From WHSO01 sp963732875 (GTDB lineage Bacteria; Pseudomonadota; Alphaproteobacteria; SMXQ01), in the NCBI GenBank assembly GCA_963732875.1, contig CAVTBD010000002.1, positions 2,046,001 through 2,110,000 on the forward strand: a stretch of 64,000 nt of DNA, in the 5' to 3' direction. Under the pieces are notes generated by a model. The model saw only the letters and a program-made list of their open reading frames with translations, had not been told where the DNA came from and did no database searches. This document shows positions 44,302 to 53,543 of this stretch, piece after piece (position 1 is the stretch's first letter; every line of letters begins with the position of its first letter). Made by a program: the position numbers and the translations under genes.

Positions 44302-45824
44302 TGGCATTCGACCCGCACATCTTCATCAGCCAGTTCGCCGATACCATCCAGTACTGGTGGGTAATCATCCCGGCGATCTTCCTCGGCATCATCGTCGGCG
44401 CGATCCCCGGATTCTCGGCGGCCAACACCATCATCATCCTGCTGCCGCTCGCCCTCAACCTGCCGGTCGAGGTCGGCTTCATCGCCATGATCGCGATCTA
44501 CTGCGCCTCGCACCTGGGCGCGGGGGCGCCGGCGATCCTGGTCAACATCCCCGGCACGGCGGGGGCGGCGGCGACGCCGCTCGACGGCTATCCCATGGCG
44601 CGCCAGGGGCGCGGCCAGCAGGCGCTCGCGATCTCGTTCACGGCCTCGACCTTCGGCGGGCTGTTCACCACCCTGCTGGCGCTGCTCGCCATGCCGTGGT
44701 TCGCCCAGGTCGCGTTCTACCTCCATTCGGTGGAGATGATCGTGGTCATGCTGTTCGGCATCTCGCTGATCGCGACCATCGCCGCGCGCGACACCATGAA
44801 GGGCCTCGTCGCGGGCTTCTTCGGCCTGATGCTCGGCTGCATCGGCGCCGACCACGTCTACGAGACGCCGCGTGCCACCTTCGGCTTCCTCGAGCTTTAC
44901 GACGGCGTGCCGTTGATCCCGGCGCTGGTCGGCCTGTTCGCGATCTCCGAGGCGTTCATCCTGATCGACCGCGATTCGATCCTGACCGAGCGCGGCCGCC
45001 TCGCCATGCAGGAAGCCGGCTGGGGCCCCACCATCGAGGGCGTCCGCGAGACCGCGAAGCGCTGGTGGCACGTGATGTGGACCTCCGTGATCGGGCTCGT
45101 CATCGGCGTGATCCCGGGCGCGGGCGCGGCGATCGCGGCGTTCGTCGCCTACCAGCAGTCGCGCACCTTCTCCAAGACGCCGGAGAAGTACGGCACCGGC
45201 CATATCGAGGGACTGATCGCGCCCGAATCGGCCAACAACGGCGTGACCTCGGGAACCCTCGTACCGCTGCTGATCCTCGGCATCCCGGGCGGCGAGACCG
45301 CGGCGATCATGCTGATCGTGCTGCAGTATCACGGCATCGTCATGGGCACGGAGCTGTTCCTGAACCATCCCCGGCTCGCCTACCTGCCGTTCACCGGCAT
45401 GGCGGTGACGTACTTCCTGATGATTTTCACGATCCTGCCCTTGGCGCGCTACATGTCGCGCGTGACCGTGGTGCGCACCGTCTACATGGCGCCGATCGTG
45501 ATCGCGTTCACGCTGGTGGGCGCGTTCGTATCGCGCGACTACGTGTTCGACATGTTCCTGGCGCTCGCCTTCGGGGTGATCGGCTACATCGCCCAGAAGA
45601 CCGGGTATCACGTGGCGGCGATCCTGATCGGCGTGATCCTGGGGCCGCTGCTGGAGACGTTCTTCATCCGCGCGCTCAAGATCGCCCAGGGCGACATCAT
45701 GGTGCTGTTCTCGTCCACCCTCGGCAACATCCTGTGGGCGTGCCTGCTGGTCAACCTGGCGCTGCCGTTCTGGCTGGAGTTTCGGCGCAAGCGCCGAAGA
45801 GGGCGGGCGGGCGCCGATGCATGA
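44301..45824 (+). CDS. tctA: Tripartite tricarboxylate transporter TctA family permease
   Basis: The 507-residue large membrane subunit of the TTT transporter, with about twelve helices. Characteristic blocks are IFLGIIVGAIPGFSAANTI near the N terminus, ASHLGAGAPAILVNIPGTAGAAATPLDGYPMARQG (about residues 73-107), IGVIPGAGAAIAAFVAYQQS and GLIAPESANNGVTSGTLVPLLILGIPGGETAA, all hallmarks of TctA. The start is fixed by the one-base overlap with tctB. The C terminus is very basic (FRRKRRRGRAG). With tctC and tctB it forms a secondary, ion-driven uptake system for a carboxylate. Confidence 0.96.
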   Translation: MAFDPHIFISQFADTIQYWWVIIPAIFLGIIVGAIPGFSAANTIIILLPLALNLPVEVGFIAMIAIYCASHLGAGAPAILVNIPGTAGAAATPLDGYPMARQGRGQQALAISFTASTFGGLFTTLLALLAMPWFAQVAFYLHSVEMIVVMLFGISLIATIAARDTMKGLVAGFFGLMLGCIGADHVYETPRATFGFLELYDGVPLIPALVGLFAISEAFILIDRDSILTERGRLAMQEAGWGPTIEGVRETAKRWWHVMWTSVIGLVIGVIPGAGAAIAAFVAYQQSRTFSKTPEKYGTGHIEGLIAPESANNGVTSGTLVPLLILGIPGGETAAIMLIVLQYHGIVMGTELFLNHPRLAYLPFTGMAVTYFLMIFTILPLARYMSRVTVVRTVYMAPIVIAFTLVGAFVSRDYVFDMFLALAFGVIGYIAQKTGYHVAAILIGVILGPLLETFFIRALKIAQGDIMVLFSSTLGNILWACLLVNLALPFWLEFRRKRRRGRAGADA

Positions 45825-45855
45825 GCGCGCCCGGCGGCGGGGCGCGCGGGCGGGC

Positions 45856-46554
45856 CTATTCCACGCCGGTCGCGCGCAGCGCCGCGAGCCCCTCGGGGCT
45901 GACCAGATAGGCGATGAAGTCGCGCGCGAGCGCGCCCTCGGGCGCGCGGGCGGCAGGCGCCGCCTGGTATTCGGTGACGTTGCCGATGTCGTCGGGGAGT
46001 GCGCCCACCTGGCGCACGCCGAGCGGTTTCTCATAGCCCCGGATGGCCGAGGACTGGCCGAAGCCGATGGCGTCGCGCCCGGCGTCGGAGCCGAGGAAAC
46101 GCATCGCCTCCTCGGCATTGGCGAAGCGCTGGATGCGCGCGGCGACCTCGTCCATGACGCCGAGCCCGGCGATCATCTGGTCGATGAACTGGCCCGAGGA
46201 CGCGGTGTTGTAGACGATGGCGCTGGCCGCGCGCACGGCCTTGCGCACCGCGTCGGCATTCGAGATGTCGGGCGCGGGCGCATCCCTGTGCACGGCGATC
46301 GCGGCCTTGACGCCGCCGAGCACGGCGCGCCCCTCGGCGGCGGCCTTGCCCTCGGCGGTCAAGTCGGCGATCAGCTTCTTCGGGCCGATCAGCACGCCGA
46401 TGTCGCCGGTGCCGTCCTTGACCCGGGCGCGCACCTCCGGCGCCGGGCCGAAGGCGAGCGTCACTTCGATGCCTTTATTACGCCCGAAGGCCGGGCCGAG
46501 GGTCGAGAGCGCCGGCTTCACCGCGCCCGCGCTCAGTACGTTGAGAGTGGTCAT
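45856..46554 (-). CDS. ModA-like substrate-binding-domain protein
   Basis: A 232-residue protein of the periplasmic binding protein type II fold, similar to molybdate-binding ModA: TTLNVLSAGAVKPALSTLGPAFG at the start, DGTGDIGVLIGPKKLIADL, GKAAAEGRAVLGGVKAAIAVHRDAPAPDIS and NTASSGQFIDQMIAGLG. No signal peptide is visible, so it may work in the cytoplasm, and no ABC transporter genes are adjacent. It ends 31 bases from the convergent tctA and is divergent from the asparaginase gene. Given the molybdenum enzymes in this window a molybdate role is tempting, but such stand-alone proteins often bind other small acids. Confidence 0.82.
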   Translation of the reverse strand: MTTLNVLSAGAVKPALSTLGPAFGRNKGIEVTLAFGPAPEVRARVKDGTGDIGVLIGPKKLIADLTAEGKAAAEGRAVLGGVKAAIAVHRDAPAPDISNADAVRKAVRAASAIVYNTASSGQFIDQMIAGLGVMDEVAARIQRFANAEEAMRFLGSDAGRDAIGFGQSSAIRGYEKPLGVRQVGALPDDIGNVTEYQAAPAARAPEGALARDFIAYLVSPEGLAALRATGVE

Positions 46555-46667
46555 GTCGCGCCTCCCTGCCCGTTGAGCTACCTATCGTTGGCCGCCCCGG
46601 GGGCGGCCTGCCGCGCGAGCATAGCGGGGCGGTCCCCGCTTGTCGAACCGCTGCGGAACTGGACCTC

Positions 46668-47660
46668 ATGACCCGCGCGGCACGTCCCCCGGTCACGATC
46701 TACGCGCTCGGCGGCACCATCGCCATGACGGCAACGGCAGGACAGGGGGCCGTACCGCGCCTCACCGCGCGCGAGCTGGTGAGCGCCGTGCCGGGCCTCG
46801 GCCGCCTTGCAAGCATCCACGTGCGCGACTTCCGCCGCCTGCCCGGCGCGCATCTCCGCGAGGACGATCTCGCCGCGCTCGCCCGCGCGATCCTCGATGG
46901 CCGCCGTCCGGCGGTGGTGACCCAGGGCACCGATACCATCGAGGAGACCGCGTTCGCGCTCGATCTACTGGTCGCCGAGCGCGTGCCGGTCGCCGTCACC
47001 GGCGCCATGCGTCATCCCGGCCTCGCCGGCCCGGACGGCCCCGCCAACCTGGCAGGCGCCGTGGCGGCCGCGACCGCACCGGGGGCGCGGCGCGCGGGCG
47101 CGGTGGTGGTGATGAACGACCGCATTCATGCGGCGGCGCTGGCGCGCAAGACCCATACCTCGGCGCCCGATGCCTTCGCCTCGCCCACCCTCGGGCCGAT
47201 CGGCTTGATCGCGGAGGGCGACGCGCATTTCGTGCTGGGCGCGCCCGTGCGCGCCCGCATCCCGCTACCCGCGCGGCCGCGCGATACCCGCCCGGTGGTG
47301 TTGGTCACGTCCCATCTCGGCGACGATGGCACGCTCCTGCGCGCGGCGGCGCGCGAGGACCTCGCCGGCGTGGTGATCACCGGCATGGGCGGCGGCCACC
47401 TTTCCCCGGAAGCGGCCGATGCCGCGGCGGCGCTCGCCCGCCGCATCCCCGTGGTGCTGGCGAGCCGGGCCGGCGCTGGGCCGGTGCTCCGGCGCACCTA
47501 CGGCTTCACCGGTTCCGAGATCGACCTCGCCCGGCGTCGCCTGATCGGGGCCGGCTGGCTCGATCCGCCCAAGGCGCGAATCCTGCTTGCGCTCGCGCGC
47601 CGTGGCGGGTTGGATAGGCGCCGCCTGCGCGGCGCCTTCGCGGCCTACGGCGGCGGATAA
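46668..47660 (+). CDS. Asparaginase/glutaminase family protein
   Basis: A 330-residue type I/II L-asparaginase-fold protein. The first catalytic threonine motif is ALGGTIAMT (Thr17), the second VTQGTDTIEETAF (Thr88, Asp89), and a lysine in ARKTHTSAPDAFASP (about residue 161) completes the triad. The region that is usually MRPSTSMSADGP reads MRHPGLAGPDGPANL, so the substrate pocket differs a little from classical asparaginases. It has no signal peptide. First gene of a plus-strand run leading to an acyl-CoA ligase, a PanE-like reductase and a molybdenum dehydrogenase; amidohydrolysis of an unusual amide is possible. Confidence 0.9.
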   Translation: MTRAARPPVTIYALGGTIAMTATAGQGAVPRLTARELVSAVPGLGRLASIHVRDFRRLPGAHLREDDLAALARAILDGRRPAVVTQGTDTIEETAFALDLLVAERVPVAVTGAMRHPGLAGPDGPANLAGAVAAATAPGARRAGAVVVMNDRIHAAALARKTHTSAPDAFASPTLGPIGLIAEGDAHFVLGAPVRARIPLPARPRDTRPVVLVTSHLGDDGTLLRAAAREDLAGVVITGMGGGHLSPEAADAAAALARRIPVVLASRAGAGPVLRRTYGFTGSEIDLARRRLIGAGWLDPPKARILLALARRGGLDRRRLRGAFAAYGGG

Positions 47661-47726
47661 CGACAAAGCGACAATCACAACGATACCCGGCGCAACGACA
47701 ACGACCGGCACTACCGGAAGGGAAGC

Positions 47727-49256
47727 ATGAACGACGCGAACACCGTATGGGAAGTCCTCGGCCACGGCGCCGACACCACGCCCGCCATCGGCGCGCCCGA
47801 GAGGAAGACGCTCGACTACGCGGGCCTGCGCGCGCTCGCGCAAAAGACCGTCGCCGCCCTCAACGGGCTCGGCATCGGGCGCGGCGACCGGGTCGCGATC
47901 GTGCTGCCCAACGGGCCCGAGATGGCGACCGCGTTCCTCACCATCGCCTGCAGCGCGACCACGGCGCCGCTCAATCCCGACTACAAGGCCGAGGAGTACG
48001 AGTTCTACCTCACCGACCTCGGCGCCAAGGCGCTGGTGGTCGAGCGCGGCAGTGCGTCACCCGCCATCGCGGTGGCGCGGAAGCTCGGCGTCCCGGTCCA
48101 TGAAATCTCGTGGGCGCCGGATGATCCCGCCGGCAGCTTCGATCTGCCCGCAGGCACCGGGGCCAAGCCGGCCAAGCCCGGCATGGCGGAGGCGGGCGAC
48201 GTGGCGCTGGTGCTGCACACGTCCGGCACCACCTCGCGGCCCAAGATCGTGCCGCTGACCCAGGCCAACGTCGCCGCCTCGGCGCGCCACATCGGCGCGA
48301 CGCTGGCGCTGTCGCCCGGGGACCGCTGCCTCAACATCATGCCGCTGTTCCACATCCACGGGCTGATCGCGGCCGTGCTGTCGTCGATGGGCGCGGGCGC
48401 GGGCGTATTCTGCTCGCCCGGCTTCAACGCGCTCAAGTTCTTCGGCTGGGTCGATGAGGTCCACCCCACCTGGTACACGGCGGTGCCGACCATGCATCAG
48501 GCGATCCTGACGCGCGCCGCGCGCAACGCCGAGGTGATCGCGCGCAATCCGCTGCGCTTCATCCGCTCGTCGTCGTCCTCGCTGCCGCCGCAGGTGATGG
48601 CGGAGCTCGAGAGCACCTTCGGCGCGCCGGTGGTCGAGGCCTACGGCATGACCGAGGCCGCCCACCAGATGGCGTCGAACCCGCTGCCGCCGGCCGCGCG
48701 CAAGCCGGGCACGGTCGGCCGCGCCGCCGGGCCCGAGGTCGCCATCATGGACAGCGAAGGCAAGCTGCTGGCCAAGGGAAAGACCGGCGAGATCGTGATC
48801 CGCGGGCCCAACGTCACCCCCGGCTACGAGGCCAACGACAAGGCCAACGCGGAGGCCTTCACCAACGGCTGGTTCCGCACCGGCGACCAGGGCGTGATGG
48901 ACGGCGAGGGCTATCTCGCCATCACCGGGCGGCTCAAGGAGATCATCAACCGCGGCGGCGAGAAGATATCGCCCCGCGAGGTGGACGAGGTGCTGATGGA
49001 CCACGAGGCGGTCGGCCAGGTGGTCACCTTCGCCATGCCGCATCCCAAGCTCGGCGAGGAGGTCGCCGCCGCCGTGGTGCTGCGCGAAGGGAAGTCGTGC
49101 ACCGAAAGCGAGCTGCGCGCGTTCGCGCGCGAGCACCTGGCCGAGTTCAAGGTGCCGCGCAAGATCCTGTTCCTGGCCGAAATTCCCAAGGGGGCGACCG
49201 GCAAGCTGCAGCGCATCGGGCTCGCCGACAAGCTCGGGCTCGGGGCCGGGGCGTAG
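47727..49256 (+). CDS. Acyl-CoA synthetase (AMP-dependent ligase, oxalate-CoA ligase-like)
   Basis: A 509-residue ANL-superfamily ligase that activates a carboxylic acid with ATP and CoA. The phosphate-binding loop LVLHTSGTTSRPKIVPLT (about residues 162-179), the A5 motif VEAYGMTEAAHQM, GWFRTGDQGVMDGEGYL, the hinge GRLKEIINRGGEKISPREVD and the C-terminal lysine region PKGATGKLQRIG are complete. The overall pattern (NIMPLFHIHGL, SSSSLPPQVM) is like the oxalyl-CoA synthetase/Pcs60 group, but the acid cannot be fixed by sequence. It lies 66 bases after the asparaginase gene and 25 bases before the PanE-like gene; probably one operon. Confidence 0.92.
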   Translation: MNDANTVWEVLGHGADTTPAIGAPERKTLDYAGLRALAQKTVAALNGLGIGRGDRVAIVLPNGPEMATAFLTIACSATTAPLNPDYKAEEYEFYLTDLGAKALVVERGSASPAIAVARKLGVPVHEISWAPDDPAGSFDLPAGTGAKPAKPGMAEAGDVALVLHTSGTTSRPKIVPLTQANVAASARHIGATLALSPGDRCLNIMPLFHIHGLIAAVLSSMGAGAGVFCSPGFNALKFFGWVDEVHPTWYTAVPTMHQAILTRAARNAEVIARNPLRFIRSSSSSLPPQVMAELESTFGAPVVEAYGMTEAAHQMASNPLPPAARKPGTVGRAAGPEVAIMDSEGKLLAKGKTGEIVIRGPNVTPGYEANDKANAEAFTNGWFRTGDQGVMDGEGYLAITGRLKEIINRGGEKISPREVDEVLMDHEAVGQVVTFAMPHPKLGEEVAAAVVLREGKSCTESELRAFAREHLAEFKVPRKILFLAEIPKGATGKLQRIGLADKLGLGAGA

Positions 49257-49281
49257 GAAGGAGCACAGGGAGTTTCAGCGT

Positions 49282-50265
49282 ATGAAGGTCTGTGTTTTCG
49301 GAGCGGGCGCCATCGGCGGCTACATGGGCGCGAAGCTCGCCGCCACCGACGCCGAGGTCACCCTGATCGCGCGCGGGCCCCATCTCGCCGCCATGCGGAC
49401 CCACGGGTTGCGCCTGCGCGAAGGCGGCGAGGAAACCGTAGTGCGCCCGCGCGTGATGCAGAACCCCGCCGAGGCGGGGCCCCAGGATTACGTCATCATT
49501 TCGCTCAAGGCCCATTCGGTGCCGGCCGTGGTCGACGCCATGCAGCCGCTGTTCGGCCCCGAGACCGCCGTGGTGTGGGCGGTCAACGGCGTGCCGTGGT
49601 GGTACTTCCACGCCCACGGCGGCGCGCACGACGGCCACCGGCTCGCCAGCGTCGATCCCGGCAACGTGCAGTGGAACGGCATCGGCCCCGAACGCGCCAT
49701 CGGCTGCATCGTCTATCCCGCCTGCGAGGTGCCCGAGCCGGGCGTGGTCGAACATATCTCCGGCGACCGCTTCACTCTGGGCGAGCCCGACGGCGCGAAG
49801 AGCGAGCGCATCCTCAAGCTGTCCCAGGCCATGATCGCGGGCGGGCTCAAGGCGCCGGTGCGCCCCAACATCCGCGACGAGATCTGGGTGAAGCTGTGGG
49901 GCAACCTGTGCTTCAACCCGATCTCGGCACTCACCCACGCGACCCTTGATGTCATCGCCACCGATCCCGGCACGCGCGCGCTCGCCCGCGCCATGATGGT
50001 CGAGGCCCAGGCGATCGGCGAGAAGCTCGGCGTGAAGTTCCCGGTGACGGTGGACAAGCGCATCGACGGCGCGGCCGCGGTCGGCGCCCACAAGACCTCG
50101 ATGCTGCAGGATCTCGAGCGCGGCCGACCCATGGAGATCGACGCGCTGGTGACGGCGGTGCAGGAAATGGGGCGGCTCGTGAACGTGGCCACCCCCAATA
50201 TCGACGCGGTGCTGGCACTGATCCAGCAGCGAGCGGCAACGGCGGGGCTCTATACCCGACCTTAA
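49282..50265 (+). CDS. 2-dehydropantoate 2-reductase family protein (PanE/ApbA)
   Basis: A 327-residue NADPH-dependent 2-oxoacid reductase family member. The Rossmann motif KVCVFGAGAIGGYMGAKLA (about residues 2-20), YVIISLKAHSVPAVVDAM, AVVWAVNGVPWWYF and the C-terminal catalytic region VKLWGNLCFNPISALTHATLDVI with GRPMEIDALV are all present. The variant NGVPWWYFH instead of NG-AN suggests the subgroup that is not a dedicated pantothenate enzyme. RBS AAGGAGCACAGGG lies 12 bases upstream. It follows the CoA ligase and precedes a molybdenum dehydrogenase by 17 bases, so it probably serves the same catabolic operon. Confidence 0.9.
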   Translation: MKVCVFGAGAIGGYMGAKLAATDAEVTLIARGPHLAAMRTHGLRLREGGEETVVRPRVMQNPAEAGPQDYVIISLKAHSVPAVVDAMQPLFGPETAVVWAVNGVPWWYFHAHGGAHDGHRLASVDPGNVQWNGIGPERAIGCIVYPACEVPEPGVVEHISGDRFTLGEPDGAKSERILKLSQAMIAGGLKAPVRPNIRDEIWVKLWGNLCFNPISALTHATLDVIATDPGTRALARAMMVEAQAIGEKLGVKFPVTVDKRIDGAAAVGAHKTSMLQDLERGRPMEIDALVTAVQEMGRLVNVATPNIDAVLALIQQRAATAGLYTRP

Positions 50266-50282
50266 GCCACAGGCAGGGGGCA

Positions 50283-52646
50283 ATGGACGAAAGAGCGGTC
50301 ATCAGGGAGGGCATCGGCGCGCCCCTGCCCCGGCGCGAGGATGGGCGCCTGCTGACCGGGCGCGGCCGCTATTCCGACGACATCAACCTGCCGGGGCAGC
50401 TCCATGCCGCGATGCTGCGCTCGCCCCATGCCCATGCCCGCATCCGCGCCACCGACACGCGCGCGGCGCGCGTCCTGCCGGGGGTCGCGGCGGTGCTGAC
50501 GGCCGACGACGCCGAGGCCGACGGGGTACAGCCGATCCATCACCCGCCGCCGCGCTCGGGCCCGCCCGACATCCTGCTCGAGCACCGTTCCGGCAAGGTG
50601 CCGGTATCGCCGCCCCAGTTCATGCTGGCGCGCGGCAAGGTGCGTTTCAATGGCGAGGCGGTGGCGATGGTGGTCGCCGAAACCAGAGCCCAGGCCGAGG
50701 AAGCCGCCGAGAAAATCGTCATCGACTACGAACCGCTGCCCTCCGTCACCGACGCCTGGGCGGCGGGCGAGGTGGACGCGCCGCTGCTGTGGGAAGATCA
50801 GGCGAGCAACCTGCTGGTGGATGCCGATTCGGGCGACCCGGCCGCGACCGAGGCGGCGTTCGCGCGGGCCGCCCACGTGGTGAAGCTCCGCACGGTGATC
50901 CAGCGCGTCACCGGCGTGCCGATGGAGCCGCGCGCGGCGCTCGGCCATTTCGATCCCGCCACCGGCATGCACAGCCTCCACGCGGGATCGGGCGGCGTGG
51001 TGCGCCAGCGGCGCGAGGTGGCGGCGATCCTCAATGTGCCGCTCGAACAGGTCCGCGTCACCGCCTGGGAAGTGGGCGGCAACTTCGGCACCCGCAACGC
51101 GATCTATCCCGAGTTTCCGCTGGTGGTGTGGGCGGCCAAAAGACTCGGCCGACCGGTCAAGTGGACCGCCCAGCGCAGCGAATCGTTCCTGAGCGACTAC
51201 CAGGGGCGCGACCTGTCGGCCGAGGTCGAGCTGGCGCTGGATAAAGAGGGCAGGTTCCTCGCCATCCGTGGCACCAACCGCCTCAACCTCGGCGCCTATC
51301 CGATTACATTTGTCCCGCTGATCAAGGGCGTCGAGCTGATGACCGGGGTCTACGACATCCCGGCCGCCCACTTCCGCGCCCAGGCGGTGATGAGCAACAA
51401 GCCGCCGGTCAACAACTACCGTTCCTCGGGCCGGCCCGAGGCGATGTTCATCCTCGAGCGCCTGATCGACATGGCATGCCGCGCGCACGGCTTCGACCGC
51501 GTCGAGATCCGGCGACGCAACTTCATCCCGCGCATCGGCGAGGGCTACACCAACGCGCTCGGGCTCCCCTACGACTGTGGCGCCTACGACAAGGTGATGA
51601 CGACCGCCCTCGACATGGGCCGCTGGCACGGCTTCGAGGCGCGGCGCAAGGAGGCGGCCGCGCGCGGGAGACTCCGCGGCATCGGCGTCTCGAACTATCT
51701 GGAATTGACCGGCGGCTACCCGCGCGAGCGCACCGAGATCACGGTGCATCCCGAGGGCCGCGTCGACATGGTGATCGGCACGCTGTCCTCGGGCCAGGGC
51801 CACGAGACCAGCTTCGCGCAGCTATTGGTGGACTGGCTCGGCGTGCCGGCCGACAGCGTCAGGCTGATCACCGGCGACACGGCGCGCGTCTCGGAAGGCG
51901 GCGGCTCGCACTCGGCGCGCTCCATGCGCATGGCCGGCATCGTCATCGGCAAGGCCAGCGACGAGATCGCGGCGAAGGCGAAGCGCATCGTCGGCCACGC
52001 GCTGGGCGAGGCGGCGGAACGCGTGACATTCGAGGACGGGCGCTTCGGCATCGCGGGCGTCAACCGCTCGTTCGACATCTTCGAGATCGCAGGGCTGGCC
52101 GCGCACGACGACACGCTGCCCGACGACCTGAAAGGACCGCTCGCCGCCGTCAGCGATGAAACGGTGCACCTCGGCGCCTTTCCCTACGGTTGCCACGTGT
52201 GCGAGGTGGAGATCGACCCCGAGACCGGGTCCATCGAGATCATGGACTACGCGGCGGTGGACGACGTCGGCCGCGCGGTCAATCCACTGATCCTGCGCGG
52301 CCAGAGCCACGGCGGTGCCACCCAGGGCATCGGCCAGGCGCTGTGGGAACGGATCGTGTTCGAAGACGGCACCGGCCAGCTCCAGACCGGCACCTTCATG
52401 GACTACGCCATGCCGCGCGCCCACCGCCTGCCCGCGTTCAAGGTCACGATCAGCGAGGTGCCCTCACCGCGCAACAAGCTCGGCGTGCGCGGCGGCGGCG
52501 AAGGCGGCACCACGCCCGCGCTCGCCGTCGTGGTCAACGCGGTGGTGGATGCGCTCTCACCGCTCGGCATCACCCACATCGAGATGCCGGTCACCAGCGA
52601 GCGCGTGTGGCGCGCAATACAGGCAGCGAAAAAGACGCGCGACTAA
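50283..52646 (+). CDS. Xanthine dehydrogenase family Mo-binding subunit (CoxL/HcrA-like)
   Basis: A 787-residue molybdenum hydroxylase large subunit with the amino-terminal a/b hammerhead domain (IGAPLPRREDGRLLTGRGRYSDDINLPGQLHAAMLRSPHAHARI) and two Mo-binding domains. Blocks visible: WEVGGNFGTRNAIYPEF, NNYRSSGRPEAMFILERLID in place of the usual AYRGAGRPE, GTLSSGQGHETSFAQLLVD and C-terminal GVRGGGEGGTTPALAVV with the catalytic Glu. It has no signal peptide. Unlike the enzymes at 27-37 kb, no [2Fe-2S] or FAD subunit is adjacent, so these may lie elsewhere. It is the last gene of the asparaginase-ligase-reductase run; substrate unknown. Convergent with petA. Confidence 0.9.
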   Translation: MDERAVIREGIGAPLPRREDGRLLTGRGRYSDDINLPGQLHAAMLRSPHAHARIRATDTRAARVLPGVAAVLTADDAEADGVQPIHHPPPRSGPPDILLEHRSGKVPVSPPQFMLARGKVRFNGEAVAMVVAETRAQAEEAAEKIVIDYEPLPSVTDAWAAGEVDAPLLWEDQASNLLVDADSGDPAATEAAFARAAHVVKLRTVIQRVTGVPMEPRAALGHFDPATGMHSLHAGSGGVVRQRREVAAILNVPLEQVRVTAWEVGGNFGTRNAIYPEFPLVVWAAKRLGRPVKWTAQRSESFLSDYQGRDLSAEVELALDKEGRFLAIRGTNRLNLGAYPITFVPLIKGVELMTGVYDIPAAHFRAQAVMSNKPPVNNYRSSGRPEAMFILERLIDMACRAHGFDRVEIRRRNFIPRIGEGYTNALGLPYDCGAYDKVMTTALDMGRWHGFEARRKEAAARGRLRGIGVSNYLELTGGYPRERTEITVHPEGRVDMVIGTLSSGQGHETSFAQLLVDWLGVPADSVRLITGDTARVSEGGGSHSARSMRMAGIVIGKASDEIAAKAKRIVGHALGEAAERVTFEDGRFGIAGVNRSFDIFEIAGLAAHDDTLPDDLKGPLAAVSDETVHLGAFPYGCHVCEVEIDPETGSIEIMDYAAVDDVGRAVNPLILRGQSHGGATQGIGQALWERIVFEDGTGQLQTGTFMDYAMPRAHRLPAFKVTISEVPSPRNKLGVRGGGEGGTTPALAVVVNAVVDALSPLGITHIEMPVTSERVWRAIQAAKKTRD

Positions 52647-52655
52647 AACGCCGCG

Positions 52656-53327
52656 CTACATCTGCACGACGTCGGACAGCGCCCAGTCCTTGGCGCCCTT
52701 GGGGTTCTCGCCGATGCGCAGCGTCTTGTCGTCGACGAAGTTGTAGGGCGGCACCGGCAGGTTCATGGGCGCGGGCACGCCCTGGTAGACGCGACCGGCA
52801 AGGTCGTATTTCGAGCCGTGGCACGGGCAGAAGTAGCCACCGGGCCAGCCCGGCTGGATGCTGTTCCTGTCGGGGTGCAGCTCGGGCGTGCAGCCGAGGT
52901 GCGTGCACACGCCCACCAGCACGGCATATTCCGGCTTGATCGAGCGGTGCCAGTTAGTGGCGTAACCGGCCTGCTGGCGAGTGGTCGAATCGGGATCGCG
53001 CAGGCGCGCGCGCAGGTCCTTGTCCTTGAGCGTCTCCAGCATCGCCGGTGTGCGCCGCAGCACGAACATCGGCTTGCCGCGCCAGCGGTAGATGATCTGG
53101 CTGCCGGGCTGGATCTTGGAAATATCGAGGTCGCGTGGCGCGCCCATGGCGCGGGTGTCCTCCGCGGGCTCCATGGAATCGATGAACGGCCAGGCCGCGA
53201 GCCCGAGGCCGGCGGCCGACATGGCGGCGGCGGCGAGGCTGAGGAAATCGCGGCGCTTGGGATCGTGGTCGGAATCGCGGGCGGCACCGGAGGGGTGCGG
53301 TCCGGCGGTATCGGAGACGCTGGTCAT
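52656..53327 (-). CDS. petA: Ubiquinol-cytochrome c reductase iron-sulfur (Rieske) subunit
   Basis: Rieske protein of the cytochrome bc1 complex, 223 residues. A Tat-type N terminus (KRRDFLSLAAAAMSAAGLG, about residues 24-42) serves as membrane anchor. The cluster ligands are in CTHLGC (141-146) and CPCHGS (167-172), and the loop GPAP-like PVPPYNF follows. Length and motifs are normal for an alphaproteobacterial PetA. It is unusual that neither cytochrome b (petB) nor c1 (petC) is next to it; the downstream neighbour is a convergent molybdenum dehydrogenase and the upstream neighbour an alpha/beta hydrolase. Confidence 0.95.
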   Translation of the reverse strand: MTSVSDTAGPHPSGAARDSDHDPKRRDFLSLAAAAMSAAGLGLAAWPFIDSMEPAEDTRAMGAPRDLDISKIQPGSQIIYRWRGKPMFVLRRTPAMLETLKDKDLRARLRDPDSTTRQQAGYATNWHRSIKPEYAVLVGVCTHLGCTPELHPDRNSIQPGWPGGYFCPCHGSKYDLAGRVYQGVPAPMNLPVPPYNFVDDKTLRIGENPKGAKDWALSDVVQM

Positions 53328-53490
53328 GGCATGAGGTCCCGTTTTGTCATTGCTCTTGGGAGGCGACGGGGTCGCCAGCGGCCCGCGCAGGTGCCGGGCG
53401 GCCGCAATCGACGGACAACGGGAGCTCGGCCCCGTTAACGGCGGGCCGTTGGCTCTAACCTAAGCGGAATCGGCTGCGATGCAACCCCTT

Positions 53491-53540
53491 GGAGCAGGGT
53501 CGGTTCAGATTTAATAAACCCGAACCATCAGGCTCTTGCG
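53491..53540. repeat. Dispersed palindromic repeat, copy 4
   Basis: Starts GGAGCAGGGTCGGTTCAGAT, nineteen or more bases identical to copy 1 (10490 onward), then diverges (ttaataaacccgaaccatca) and ends in CAGGCTCT, similar to copy 2. A partly decayed or hybrid copy, located in the gap between petA and an alpha/beta hydrolase gene. Confidence 0.75.
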
Positions 53541-53543
53541 GGA

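Noticed and set aside
44088..46118. Minus-strand open frame of 676 residues opposite tctA
   Set aside because: Antisense shadow with His/Asp/Arg-rich low-complexity sequence; tctB and tctA on the other strand are unambiguous.
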